DNA of 64,000 nucleotides from Streptomyces sp. NBC_01669 (lineage in GTDB: Bacteria > Actinomycetota > Actinomycetes > Streptomycetales > Streptomycetaceae), in assembly GCF_026339735.1 (NCBI RefSeq), contig NZ_JAPEQG010000001.1, positions 1,922,001-1,986,000 of the forward strand, written 5' to 3'. The translations under genes were made by a program, and so were the position numbers. Under the pieces are notes generated by a model. That model saw only the letters and a program-made list of their open reading frames with translations, made no database searches and was not told the DNA's origin. How positions within the stretch are numbered: the stretch's first letter is position 1; each line of letters starts with the position of its first letter. Below are positions 38,501 to 46,797 of the stretch, in pieces.

Positions 38501-41280
38501 CCGGTCGGCGTCTTGATCCAGTTCTGGGTCAGCGAGGTCGCGTCCCACCGGTACCGCTTGGGGTCGTTGGTCGCGTTGGAGACCGTCGAGGCCTCGGCCG
38601 CTCCCATGTCACCGCCGGCGGTGGTCCAGTTCCCGGCGGCGCTCGCCTTGGTCCAGGTGGCCGTTTCGTCGAAGTCCCGGGTCAGCGGGTGCATCCGGTA
38701 GGTGGCACCGTTGCCGTTGGGGTTGGTGGTGGTGCCCCACAGGTCCAGGTTGGAGGAGATGACGGTGGCGCTGGCAGGGATGTTGGTGCTGACCGGGAAC
38801 TTCAGCAGTGCCCGGGTCTTGCCGAGGGTGGGGTGGTTGTTTCCGACGCTCATCCACTTCTGCGCGACCGCTGTGTCGGTGATGGTGTCGTGCGCTGTCG
38901 TGGACTCGGTCGAGGACAGCGTGGTGTCCGCGATCCCGGACTGGGTCTGGATGATCTCCGTTGTGCGGCCGGCCAGCGGCAGACGGACCAGCTGGACCGG
39001 CGAGCCGAGCAGCGAGCCGTCCTTGGTTTTCACCGCGATCTGGTAGTAGTACGCGCGCCCCAGGCCGCCGCCGTTGGCGTCCGGCTGAGTGACGGGGGCG
39101 GAGGTGTCGGTGTAGCTCGTGCTGCCCGACGCGATGGGAGCGACCAGGGTGGAGGCGTCCGGGGTGAAGCCCTGGAAGACGCTGCGGTGGATCTGGTACT
39201 CGACGATGTCGTCACCAGTGTCGACGGGGTCGCCGTTGTTGTAGGCGCTCCACGACAGTTCGGCACCGGTGTCGTGCAGAACGGTCGGGGCCTTGAGGCT
39301 GGTCCCGACCTTGCCGAAGGTGACCGTCAGCTTCGGGTACGTGGCGGTCTCGCCGCCGAAGCTGTACTCGCTGGCCTCGTACAAAGGGCCGCCCTGACCC
39401 AAGGTGGCCTCGTCGGAGGCCTGCAGCACGAAGCCGTAGTTCGTGGCGGTGCCGGAAACCCACTTCTGCACGGTGTCGGTCACCGGGAAGTTGTGCCACT
39501 GGTTGTACTCGCCGGCGTCCTTGACGATGGAGCCGGGATTGACCAGGCGGACCGCGTCGGCGACCGTGCGATGGTTGGCATCTCCGGTGTCCTTGAGGAC
39601 GACCTTGCCGGCGGTGCCCTTGGCGAAGTTCAGCTGGGAGGAGCCCAGCTGCTTCCATACCGGGCTCGAGCCCGCGCTCTGGTCGACGGTGTAGTTCGCC
39701 GTCGCCGGGGTGCCGTTGTTGTCGTAGGTCACTGTGTACGGGGCCGCCGTCGTGGCATCCGACAGCGGGGCGAAGTGCGCCTCGACCTTGTACGTCCCGG
39801 CCTCGCTGACCTTCGGCTGCCAGGTGTAGGACTCGCCGGTCAGGCTGTTTTTGTTGTAGGCGTAGTCGTTGCCGACGTTGACACTGCCGATGGTGCCCAC
39901 GCGGGGCCATTCACCGACCGCCGCGGTGCCCGCATCGCCGTCGTCGACCTGGACCGTGGTGCCGGACAGCTCGCCGGACAGGGAACTGGTTTTGTTCCAG
40001 GTCGCGGTGGTCTGCTCCCACGGACCGGTTGCCCTATGGGCCTCGACCGTCACGTCCTTGTCACCGGTGGTGTGGGTCTGGTCGAAGTACAGGCCGAGCC
40101 GCGCACTGTCGATCTTCGCGCCGGCGGGAATGCCGTCCAGAGGGAACTGCACCAGCGAACGGCGTTTGCCCGTACTGGTGGTGCCCACCCCGAGCTGCCA
40201 GTTGCCGGTCTTGGAGGTGCCCACGCCGTTGTAGTTCTTGTCCGGCACGGAGGAGTCGACCATGACACCCTGCGAAAGGCAGCCGACGTAGTTCGAGTCA
40301 TCGCACGGCGGCGGCGCGTAGGTGATGGTCGGGTCGATCATCACCGGATACGAACGCGCCTTGGAGGCCAGCCATGTGGCGTCCGGGGTGACGGTGAGCT
40401 TGTAGTCCTTGCCGTCCCGGGTGAGCTTCTGCGTCACCTTGGTGGAGGCGGCGTGCCCGTAGGGGGAGGACTTGTCCTTCTTGGCGTCCGTCATGAAGGC
40501 GGCCGGGATGACCATCACCGGCTGCTTCACGCCGTCCTTGTACAGGGCGATGGTGCCGTTCTTGAGCGCCTTCGGGGTGAGCCCGTCGGTCTTGAGCGTG
40601 AAGACGAACTTCACTGCCTTGTCCGGCTTTTCGGCCAGGACGATGTTCTCCTTGACCGCACCGTTCTTGACCTCGTAGACGAGATCGGCGCCGGATACGA
40701 CGTCCCTGTAGGTGACGGTGTTGCCCTTGACGCTGGGCTTGAGCGAGTCCTTGGATCCGCTCAGCCCCAGAGACACGGCGTGGGCGGAGTCGGCCTCGAA
40801 CCGCAGCAGCTTGTCCGGACTGTGCCCGAAGTAGGAGCGGCCCAGGTTGTCGGTGTTGGCGAAGTCGAAGCCCTGGCGCGAAGTGGCCTTGAGCTGGGTG
40901 TCGATCGGCTTCCACTGCTTGCCGTCCCTGAACGACTCCGGAACGCCCGACAGCTCGGCCTCGACACGGCCGTCGGAGAGCTGCCAATAACGGGCAGACG
41001 CCGTCCGCTTGGACTTGAGTTCCTTGACCCGCTTGGCCTTGGGCCGGACCTTCCCCTTCGGCAGCTTCTGCCGGCTTGGTATCTCCAGCTTGCCGCCGGT
41101 CGGCGGCTTTGCCTCATCGTCGGAATCGTCGTCGCTGAACCAGCCCTTTATGGTGTCGACGACACCCCTGTCATCGTCACCGCCCGAGGCCGGTGCGGCA
41201 TAGGCGAGTTGCGGCAGCGCAGTACTGGCCACTGCCGAAACGATCAGACAGGAGATTAGTCTCCTGTAGCGGACTTTCAC
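32551..41280 (-). CDS. Giant exported YD/RHS-repeat protein
   Basis: The protein has 2,909 residues; the start is GTG 41280 behind GGAAGGG, giving a signal peptide ending at YAAPA near residue 28. Domains in order, from approximate coordinates: DNRLRE-type (330-440), golvesin-like binding domain (460-597), fibronectin-III-like stretch, a second DNRLRE (780-895), an Ig-like stretch near 1000, and YD repeats from about 1270 to 2540, broken by a second golvesin-like domain (2037-2160). The RHS-associated core is at about 2480-2650 (GYNGHTDVETLTD, FRDYSPGLNRFTSRD, GNRYAFTGGNPIS). The last 260 residues are unrecognised and end in a Ser-rich tail. In known members the YD shell wraps a C-terminal toxin. 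A wall-associated or contact-dependent role is likely; the activity is unknown. Confidence 0.9.
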   Translation of the reverse strand: MKVRYRRLISCLIVSAVASTALPQLAYAAPASGGDDDRGVVDTIKGWFSDDDSDDEAKPPTGGKLEIPSRQKLPKGKVRPKAKRVKELKSKRTASARYWQLSDGRVEAELSGVPESFRDGKQWKPIDTQLKATSRQGFDFANTDNLGRSYFGHSPDKLLRFEADSAHAVSLGLSGSKDSLKPSVKGNTVTYRDVVSGADLVYEVKNGAVKENIVLAEKPDKAVKFVFTLKTDGLTPKALKNGTIALYKDGVKQPVMVIPAAFMTDAKKDKSSPYGHAASTKVTQKLTRDGKDYKLTVTPDATWLASKARSYPVMIDPTITYAPPPCDDSNYVGCLSQGVMVDSSVPDKNYNGVGTSKTGNWQLGVGTTSTGKRRSLVQFPLDGIPAGAKIDSARLGLYFDQTHTTGDKDVTVEAHRATGPWEQTTATWNKTSSLSGELSGTTVQVDDGDAGTAAVGEWPRVGTIGSVNVGNDYAYNKNSLTGESYTWQPKVSEAGTYKVEAHFAPLSDATTAAPYTVTYDNNGTPATANYTVDQSAGSSPVWKQLGSSQLNFAKGTAGKVVLKDTGDANHRTVADAVRLVNPGSIVKDAGEYNQWHNFPVTDTVQKWVSGTATNYGFVLQASDEATLGQGGPLYEASEYSFGGETATYPKLTVTFGKVGTSLKAPTVLHDTGAELSWSAYNNGDPVDTGDDIVEYQIHRSVFQGFTPDASTLVAPIASGSTSYTDTSAPVTQPDANGGGLGRAYYYQIAVKTKDGSLLGSPVQLVRLPLAGRTTEIIQTQSGIADTTLSSTESTTAHDTITDTAVAQKWMSVGNNHPTLGKTRALLKFPVSTNIPASATVISSNLDLWGTTTNPNGNGATYRMHPLTRDFDETATWTKASAAGNWTTAGGDMGAAEASTVSNATNDPKRYRWDATSLTQNWIKTPTGNKGVAIRLADESATGPQERTTFLSSEALETQLRPQLQVTYVDSTTPSTYSAQQTPARMTPNSTYTVEVTVTNTTATTWTPTSHELSYRWSLPDGTDATTGGNQVATALSATLLPGQSRTLQAQVKTPINSADGNKRSDYVLTWDIRNRSTGQWQSAGTPAIAGLAQNVAVEDPTSNTLGLEKFYGYTGKNTGAGASLMNNLASGNVVWSYNAFNNPGRGLNTFFRLAYNSLDTSDTVSGAGWSMQAAGPIRLGAPLDFHPNPNPTEVRLPDGDGTTHVFRWDSATSSWKAPAGVHYKLAAKAGLDCKPTKDPIPDAWTMTRPDGTRFLFGCDGYLTSTVDKNGNTMLFTYEERKSNNKPTKFLTYITDPASRQTLTVDYFKKGDASYEYVSDTGTIATGSNLTNSKIYDHIKSVTDVSGTDASGRKINFWYTDKGLLGQFTDGVGSSQPKVFKFVYDATQGNKNVKMVTATDPRGNATKLDYYAPQTGDDPKYHWWTKTITDRLNNTTTFAYKANTTNTNFTDTKVTDAESHATDYVLDDFSRQVKSTNAKSETMDMSWDADNNVILQKEANGAQTTWTYDQKTGYPLTMKDAEANKNGTAGTVYTYQTRLDGFSADLATKTSPEGRKWQFGNDAFGNLKTVTDPLGVATTSVPDDYTTTYDYDAYGQLTKATDANGNATVNSDFDVMGYPKTITDAESHATSFVYDERGQVTSVTDVLGTTTTQTYDAFKRPLVNKLPKDQAQGVFITTPAPVYDANDNVTSSTAADGVVSTAVYDPADQVTSSTGPDNNLSGRTTRYTYDKVGNVKTTTEPKGVATTSVPDDYVTSNTYNEIYQLMAVVNAQGDKVSYEYDNVGNAVTVIDPKKSATADTTDYTSKSSFDLNHRVTKVTDAAGKFTTSEYDKDSLLVRSTDKEGNTSEVVYDQRGKTIEQRVPYSGSTLRITKYEYDQMGNTTKVISPRGTATAAVDDFTNRTEYDKLNRPVKRFQPYDPADARYNDPNVYTQTTYDAVGRPSRVSAPPSAGQTVRNDTDYTYFDNGWTKTSTDPWDIVTSYGYNQTGQQVSRTLTSAGGSSSRTQGWAYYPDGSLQARSDDGVPVGAHVVVADNSDTQATSATGTWATASATGQQGYDHRTHATGTSTDTFTWTLNVPQDGSYTAYAKYPTTSGASTAAKYTVTHDAGTTAKTVNQTTGGGTWVSLGSFTFKQGNTSKITLATDASGKVVADAVKIVRTATETDNEKKNFTYSYDLNGNTTTIGDTSSGAKIDTYSMTYTGLNQVQKVSESLSGTEKKATSFTYDANGQKETTSHPDQYAQYIYDLRELVKTVKVGKSASDASPKTTDYTYTDRGLRLKETKANGNTVDYTYYLNAALKTQTENKPNGTLVSSHTYAYDANGNQAQDVASKMNADNHGAYLNSTTDYTYDPVNRLAQSVKTGTGAGTETYVHDNNANVVTQTIKNVTTNYTYDRNRLLSSSIGAASNSYNYDPFGRLDTVVAGGKVVEDRDYDGFDHVVKNAKLQTDGVTTKTSTYVFDPLDRTASKTEAGKTTDFNYLGTSSEVLNEAVAGEVTKSYQYSPWGERLTQLKRNTDGSEELGVYGYNGHTDVETLTDTSGDTKSTYGYTAYGTNNEAEFTGIDKPDTAQPDKEAYNPYRFNAKRWDASSGTYDMGFRDYSPGLNRFTSRDMYNGALADMGLGSDPFTGNRYAFTGGNPISGVEIDGHNWCTGGSFCPWDDNFASAWVGTVTTAADALASPVMAAEPILRDKCPGCFGTPGNPNGVDLGFEWVSGSGPKKRDFGGNDAFTQTLMDHYHVQRVREIAADNISNGNYNLGANVAQTYNKETKVMENNGLKHSLNSKTVFMDFTSNMSAAFLGSYNMDYTVKSVDKEAGTATIQFHVDNDSTMNSGTHIAPELGGYSDWWKENIAKPLNSYYESGRFSTKSQDITWTETVDLNDPKAPSQSSSSSSEESSSFLDTVTSFLGSLF

Positions 41281-41649
41281 GTCCCAGGTCCCTTCCGTTG
41301 CGGCGCCCGCGCGAAATGTGTGCGGACAGCACAAATGGGCCGACGGCATGCCAGACCGTCGACCGGACCGCCCGATCGGCTGTGAATTCACTGTGTGGCG
41401 GAGGAGTTGTAATCCCCTGGATACACCCACGTCAACTGTTCGAATAATTGGGGCAGATTATGTGAATGCAGTAGTCATGGGACGAGGCGGTCGGCTGAAT
41501 TGGCAGGGTCTGTCCAGGCGTTCGCCCGGGTGACTATGCATGGGATATAACCGCCGGGCTCGTGTGCGGGCCGTCCCGCAGCATCCCGGCCGCCCCCCAC
41601 CGCCACGGCATCCTTCGCTGCGACTGTGCGTCTCTTCAAGGAGATTGTT
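41281..41649. promoter_or_regulatory. Divergent promoter region, giant gene / FG-GAP gene
   Basis: These 369 bp lie between the divergent YD-repeat and FG-GAP genes and hold no gene. The middle, 41433-41475, is clearly AT-richer than the surroundings (TTCGAATAATTGG), a plausible promoter zone. The FG-GAP ribosome site AAGGAG is at 41638-41643. Confidence 0.45.
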
Positions 41650-43134
41650 ATGGCGCTTGTCCCCGCCCGTCTGCGTTCGCGTATCGCCATCGCAGTGGCC
41701 GCCGCCGCTGGTGCGGCCCTGCTCGCCGTGCCCCAGGCCGCCTACGCCGTAGTCGCGCCGGTGACGGCCGACTTCAACAAGGACGGCAAGGCCGACCTCG
41801 CCGTCGGCATCCCGCAGGCCGCCGACACCACCATCACCGGCGCCGGCGCCGTGTCGATCGCCCCCGGCTCCGCCACCGGGTCCAACGGCGCCACCAAGAT
41901 CACCCTCACGCAGAACAGCCTCGCCGGCGGGATCGACCTGCCCGGCAGCTCCGAGACCGACGACCAGTTCGGCGCGACCACCGCCTGGGGCGACATCAAC
42001 GGTGACGGTTACGCCGACCTCGCCGTCGCCGCCCCCGGCGAGGACGACACCTCCGGACACACCGACGCCGGCGGCATCACCCTGCTGTACGGATCGGCCA
42101 CCGGCCTCACCGCAGACACCACCATGTACTTCGCCCCCGCCTCCGCCCGCGTCGGCGGCGACCGCTGCGGCGAAGCCATGACCATCGGCGACTTCAACGC
42201 CGATGGCAAGGCCGACGTGCTGGCCTTCTGCCCCGGCAGCTACGCCATGTGGGTCATCGACGGTGCCACCCGCACCGTCAAGGACACCGCGCCGCAACAG
42301 GTAACCGAGGGCGCGTCCGCCCTGTCGCTGACCTCGGCCGCCGACGCCGACGCAGCCTCGGGGGACATCGACAAGGACGGCTACCCGGACGCCGTGGTGA
42401 CCTTCACCCAGTGGGACGGCACCAGCCCCCTGTACATCCTGCCCGGCTCTGCCACCGGACTGCATACCGACACCGCCACCAGCCTGGAGGGCGCGGGAGG
42501 CGCCGACGTCGCCGTCGGCGACCTCAACAAGGACACCTTCCCCGACGTCGTCGTCGGCCAGCCGGCGGCCGTCACCGGAGGCCGCGTCACCGCCTACTAC
42601 GGATCCGCCACCGGCCTGTCCGACACCTCGAAGACGACCCTGGACCAGGACTCCTCCGGCGTGCCAGGCGCCAGCGAGTCCGGCGACGACATGGGCGCAT
42701 CCGTCGCCGTGGGCGACGTCAACAAGGACGGCTATGCGGACGTGCTCACCGGCGCCCCTGGCGAAGACCTCACCTTCAACGCCGCCAACCAGGCCGACGC
42801 GGGCACCACTCTGCTCCTGAAGGGATCCGCCACCGGCCTCACCGGAACCGGCTCCGTCTCCCTCAACTCCGGCACCATCGACGCCACCGGCGACATGGCC
42901 GGCGCCCCCGAGCCCGGCGACCGCCTCGGCACCGCCGTCGCCCTGCTGGACGCCACGAATGACGGCTACGCCGACATGGCAGCGGGAGCCAGCGGCGAGA
43001 ACAGCGGCGACGGCATGGTCCTGATGGCCAACTCCAGCGCCACCGGCATCCTCGCCTCCTCCAGTGCGGGCCCCGGCATCGGCACCTTCAACGTTCCCGC
43101 CGGCGCCCACATCGGTGACGTCCTGGCCCCCTGA
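41650..43134 (+). CDS. Exported FG-GAP repeat protein
   Basis: A 494-residue secreted protein from ATG 41650. The signal peptide ends near AVPQAAYA (residue 33). The mature part is an integrin-alpha-like propeller with calcium-binding FG-GAP repeats: DFNKDGKADLAVGIP, DINGDGYADLAVAAPGEDD, DFNADGKADVLAFCPG, DIDKDGYPDAVVTF, DLNKDTFPDVVVGQ, DVNKDGYADVLTGAPGED and a last one. There is no anchor. It starts a plus-strand set with the MmpS-like gene 24 bp downstream, and is a paralogue of the propeller half of the protein at 43881. It is probably an adhesion or binding module; no enzymatic domain is present. Confidence 0.9.
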   Translation: MALVPARLRSRIAIAVAAAAGAALLAVPQAAYAVVAPVTADFNKDGKADLAVGIPQAADTTITGAGAVSIAPGSATGSNGATKITLTQNSLAGGIDLPGSSETDDQFGATTAWGDINGDGYADLAVAAPGEDDTSGHTDAGGITLLYGSATGLTADTTMYFAPASARVGGDRCGEAMTIGDFNADGKADVLAFCPGSYAMWVIDGATRTVKDTAPQQVTEGASALSLTSAADADAASGDIDKDGYPDAVVTFTQWDGTSPLYILPGSATGLHTDTATSLEGAGGADVAVGDLNKDTFPDVVVGQPAAVTGGRVTAYYGSATGLSDTSKTTLDQDSSGVPGASESGDDMGASVAVGDVNKDGYADVLTGAPGEDLTFNAANQADAGTTLLLKGSATGLTGTGSVSLNSGTIDATGDMAGAPEPGDRLGTAVALLDATNDGYADMAAGASGENSGDGMVLMANSSATGILASSSAGPGIGTFNVPAGAHIGDVLAP

Positions 43135-43158
43135 CCACACCTGCAGGAGTCCACTTCC

Positions 43159-43707
43159 ATGACCATGTTCAAAACCACTGCCGATACGGCGCCACCAGCC
43201 TCCGGCGCCGAACCGTCAAAGCCGACGGAAGTCTCGCCCGAGGACAGCAGCGAGCCCGCCACGACAGGCGCCCCCGCCCCGCGCGATATCTCCCGTCTGA
43301 TGCGAGTCGGCGTCCCTACGGTGCTCGGCATCGCCGGCGTCGCACTCCTTGCCGTTGGGATCGCCATCACCTAGGGCGGGAACGGCAAGACACGGCCGTC
43401 CTACTCCGTACCCATCGCCCACCACGCCACCGGGACCGGCACCGCCGACATCACCTACCACGCCGGCCTCACGACAGGGTCCAGCAAGACGGCCGCCTTC
43501 GGTCATGAAGCCACGGCCCGACTGCCTTGGCGCGCAGCCGCACGCGTCACGCCCGCCAACGGCCCTGCCACAGTGACCGTGCAGCTCGGTGCCAAGGGTG
43601 GCCACGCCTCCTGCCGCGTCGACCTGCGTGGCAAAAAGGTCCAGTTGGCCACGGCCTCGGGCCCGTACGGACGCGCCACCTGTACCGCTGAAATCCCGCC
43701 CAAGTAA
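43159..43707 (+). pseudogene. MmpS-like membrane protein split by an amber codon
   Basis: From ATG 43159 (AGGAG upstream) a 71-residue product would stop at TAG 43372-43374, just after a single membrane helix (VPTVLGIAGVALLAVGIAI). The same frame remains open after the TAG for 110 more codons, with clean coding sequence: ADITYHAGLTTGSSKTAAFG, LPWRAAARV, ASCRVDLRGKKVQLATASGP and TCTAEIPPK, then TAA. The joined 182 codons have the layout of MmpS-type accessory proteins: cytoplasmic tail, one helix and an external beta domain with two cysteines. It is a recent nonsense pseudogene or a readthrough gene. It follows the FG-GAP gene closely. Confidence 0.7.
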
Positions 43708-43721
43708 CGCTGAGACCTTCG

Positions 43722-43768
43722 TGCCGGGAGGCAATCGTCACCTTCATGGCGACGGTTGCCTCCCGGCA
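43722..43768 (+). terminator. Terminator after MmpS-like gene
   Basis: A perfect 13-bp stem (TGCCGGGAGGCAA with TTGCCTCCCGGCA), with some further inner pairing, starts 14 bp after the TAA. Its position after the downstream stop, not the amber codon, supports the longer reading frame. Confidence 0.8.
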
Positions 43769-43880
43769 TGTGGCGTTAAAGTCCCGCATTCAGTCACGGA
43801 TTCCTCTGATGCCCACCGTGAGCGGCGCCAGCAGGGTGTGACGCATGTGGTGCCAGGTGCGCTGGAGTGGAGGGCAGACC

Positions 43881-46493
43881 ATGTACATCGAGATACCAGG
43901 GCAGGAATCTGTGACGAACAACAGGAATACAGGGTTGGGCAGACGCAGGCTGCCGCAGCGAAGAATGCGCAGGATCGTCCTCCCCTCCCTCGCCACGGCG
44001 CTGATCGGTTCCGGGGCGCTTGCCGCCCTGGCCATCGGCACCACTTCCTCGCCCGAGGACTCGCAGCGCAAGGTTCGTCCCGCCGCCGTCCGCACCCTGG
44101 CCCTGGAGGGTTCGTCCGCGACGGCGCGCGAGCGGCAGCAGACCACCACCGAGGATTTCTCGATGGTGGCCGTGAGCTGGCCCTCGGCCAAGGCGCGGCT
44201 CAGCGGCGAGGTGGAGATCCGCACGCGTGCCGCCGGCAGCAGCACCTGGAGTGGCTGGCGTGGGCTCGAGATCGCCGACACGCCGCCCGACTTGGGGCGT
44301 GACGGCTCGGGCAAGGGCATGCGCGGCAGTACCGAGCCGCTGTGGGTGGGCCCGTCGGACGGCATCGAGGCCCGGGTGAGCGGCAAACGGTCCCTGCCCG
44401 CGTCGATGCGTCTGGACCTGGTCGACCCCGGGACGGGCGGGTCCCCCACCGCGGGCAGCGAGCTCGCCGCGTTCACCGCCGAGAGCGCGAGCCCGTCGCC
44501 GTCGCCGACCTCGGTGGCCGGGCCGCGTTGCCTGGACGGCCTGTCGACTGCGCCCGCGACCCCGGCCACCGGGCCTGTCCCCAAGCCTGCGATCATCTCC
44601 CGCGCCGCCTGGGGCGCGGATGAGTCGATCGTGCAGTGCCCGACCGTCTACAGCCCGACGGTCAAGGCCGTCGTGGTCCATCACGAGGCGGGCAGTAACA
44701 GCTACAGCTGTGCGCAGTCCGCAGCCATGGTCCGGTCCATCCAGGCCTTCCACGTCAAGACCCAGGGCTGGGGCGACATCGGGTACAACTTCGTCGTCGA
44801 CAAGTGCGGGCAGATCTTCGAGGGCAGCAAGGGCGGTGTCGACAAGCCGGTCAAGGCCCGGCACACCCTCGGCTTCAACCCGGACACGGTCGGCGTCTCT
44901 CTGCTGGGCAACATGGAGACCGCGAAGCCCACTCCGGCCGCGCTCGCCGCGATCTCCCGTATCGCCGGGTGGAAGCTCGGCCTGTACGGCGCGGACCCGC
45001 TGTCGAAGACGACGCTGACCGCCGAATTCGACAACGGCCGCTACACCGCGGGCCAGCAGCTCGAGACCGACCGCGTCACCAGCCACCAGGACCTCATGGC
45101 GACCGCCTGCCCCGGTGCCAACCTGCACGACCGGCTCGCCGACCTGCGAGCACTGACCACCTCACCCACCGCCTCCGCCGCCCGCCCCACCGCGGACCTG
45201 GGCCGCGACGGCGTCAGCGACCTCGTCGCCGGCATGCCGAAGAACGCGAGCGGCAGCCTCACCGTCGTCCCCGGCTCACTGACGGGACCCTCTGCAGCCG
45301 CCAGGAAGACGCTGACCCAGGCCAGTTCGGGCGTCCCGGGCACGGCGGAGAGCGGCGACTCGTTCGGCGCCGCCACGGCAGTAGGCGACATCAACGGGGA
45401 CGGCTACGCGGACCTCGCCATCGGATCACCCGGCGAGGACGACACCTCCGGCAACGCCGACCGCGGCGCCGTCACCGTCCTCTACGGCCCCGGCCTCACC
45501 TCAGGCCTCTCATACACCACGGTCGGCACCGCCGCGGCGGGCGCCAGGCTCGGTTCCGCCGTCACCGTCGGCGACTTCAACGCCGACGGCAAGGCCGACG
45601 TCTTCTCCGCGGGCACCGGCAGCGGCGGCAGCTGGAACACCCACCTGACCGGCACCACCACGCAGTACGGCACCCTGACCACGGCCACCACCCAACTCGC
45701 CTACGAGGACGCCGCACCCGGCGACTTCAACCGAGACGGCTACGCGGACGTCGCCCTCACCTACCGTGACGCCACCGGCATCGGCCGCCTCGTCTGGTTC
45801 AAGGGCGGCAGAGGCGGCCTCACCAAGGCCGGGCTCCTGTCCGTCAAGGGCGGCCGCTCCCTCGCCGCCGGCGACATCAACGGCGACGGCGTCGACGACA
45901 TCGCCGTCGGCCAGCCCTACACCTCCGAGTCCGGCGCGCACGCGGGCGGCCAGGTCACCGCCCTCTACGGCACCGCCGGCACGGGCCTGACCTCCACCGG
46001 CGTGTCGGTCGTCCACCAGGACACCTCCGGCGTGCCGGGCGCGGCCGAGTCCGGCGACGCCATGGGCACCGCCGTCTCGGTCGGCGACTACAACGCCGAC
46101 GGTTACGCGGACGTCCTGACCGGCGCCCCGAACGAGGACATCACCCGCAACTCGGTGAACCAGTCCGACGCCGGCACATCGATCCTCCTCAAGGGCAGCC
46201 CCACCGGACTCACCGGAACCGGCGCCCAGGCCATCTCGCAGGACACCAGTGGCGTCCCCGGCTCAACCGAGAAAGGCGACAACCTGGGCTCGTCCGTCTC
46301 CCTCACGGATCTTTCCGGCTACGGCCGCGCCGACCTGACGATCGGCGCAGCGGGCGAAGACCTGGGCAACGGCACGCTCCTGGCCGTCCCGAGCAACAGC
46401 ACGGGCCTGGGCCTGTCCACGTCCACCTCCTACGGATCGACCCAGCTCGGCACACCGGCCGGGGCGCACCTGGGGACCACCCTGACCCCATGA
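43881..46493 (+). CDS. Peptidoglycan-recognition (amidase_2) protein with FG-GAP propeller
   Basis: An 870-residue exported protein from ATG 43881 behind GGAGGGC. A basic N-terminus and a hydrophobic helix (ATALIGSGALAALAIG) are followed by a linker and a PGRP/N-acetylmuramoyl-L-alanine amidase domain at about 234-420. The zinc ligands are visible in VVVHHEAGSN, TSHQDLMATAC and the final Cys, with a Tyr in DIGYNFVVDKCGQIFEG. The rest (about 425-870) is FG-GAP repeats such as DINGDGYADLAIGSPGEDD, like the protein at 41650. It would bind or cut wall peptides outside the cell while the propeller binds another surface partner. Streptomyces has other PGRP-FG-GAP fusions. Confidence 0.9.
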   Translation: MYIEIPGQESVTNNRNTGLGRRRLPQRRMRRIVLPSLATALIGSGALAALAIGTTSSPEDSQRKVRPAAVRTLALEGSSATARERQQTTTEDFSMVAVSWPSAKARLSGEVEIRTRAAGSSTWSGWRGLEIADTPPDLGRDGSGKGMRGSTEPLWVGPSDGIEARVSGKRSLPASMRLDLVDPGTGGSPTAGSELAAFTAESASPSPSPTSVAGPRCLDGLSTAPATPATGPVPKPAIISRAAWGADESIVQCPTVYSPTVKAVVVHHEAGSNSYSCAQSAAMVRSIQAFHVKTQGWGDIGYNFVVDKCGQIFEGSKGGVDKPVKARHTLGFNPDTVGVSLLGNMETAKPTPAALAAISRIAGWKLGLYGADPLSKTTLTAEFDNGRYTAGQQLETDRVTSHQDLMATACPGANLHDRLADLRALTTSPTASAARPTADLGRDGVSDLVAGMPKNASGSLTVVPGSLTGPSAAARKTLTQASSGVPGTAESGDSFGAATAVGDINGDGYADLAIGSPGEDDTSGNADRGAVTVLYGPGLTSGLSYTTVGTAAAGARLGSAVTVGDFNADGKADVFSAGTGSGGSWNTHLTGTTTQYGTLTTATTQLAYEDAAPGDFNRDGYADVALTYRDATGIGRLVWFKGGRGGLTKAGLLSVKGGRSLAAGDINGDGVDDIAVGQPYTSESGAHAGGQVTALYGTAGTGLTSTGVSVVHQDTSGVPGAAESGDAMGTAVSVGDYNADGYADVLTGAPNEDITRNSVNQSDAGTSILLKGSPTGLTGTGAQAISQDTSGVPGSTEKGDNLGSSVSLTDLSGYGRADLTIGAAGEDLGNGTLLAVPSNSTGLGLSTSTSYGSTQLGTPAGAHLGTTLTP

Positions 46494-46797
46494 GCCCCAC
46501 CCGTGGTGCTTCCGCGTGGCACGGCAACAACCGCGCCTCCGCGTAGACATCGTGGGCACGGCGGTGGGCGGTCCGGTCTCCAACCGGACCCCCCACCCCA
46601 GCACCGCGAGCAGTGATCGCTACGTTGAGGTGGGTCTCAGCCAGCATTTCTGTTTCCCGGAGTCGTAAGTTCGCTGGCCCGCCGATTGTCAGCGCAGGCC
46701 GGGCCCCGTCGGGCCAAACTGCCCGCTCTAGCCGTGCGGCAGCAGCGCCGACGGCTGCGCCAGGCCCGTGGCGAGCTGGTTGGGGTCGGCTGGGCTC
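46494..46797. other. Intergenic DNA between PGRP gene and NCS1 gene
   Basis: No gene is seen in these 304 bp between two convergent genes. A hairpin at 46563-46597 (GGTCCGGT/ACCGGACC inner stem, GGTGGG/CCCACC outer stem with one mismatch) likely terminates the PGRP transcript and perhaps both. Confidence 0.6.

Noticed and set aside
32551..41280. Repeated DNA that could suggest a CRISPR or tandem repeat array
   Set aside because: The periodicity encodes YD repeats of variable length within one reading frame; there are no identical short repeats with unique spacers.
41458..43140. A 560-codon minus-strand frame opposite the FG-GAP gene
   Set aside because: It is an antisense shadow: Gly/Val/Ala-rich with no start signal, opposite clear FG-GAP motifs.
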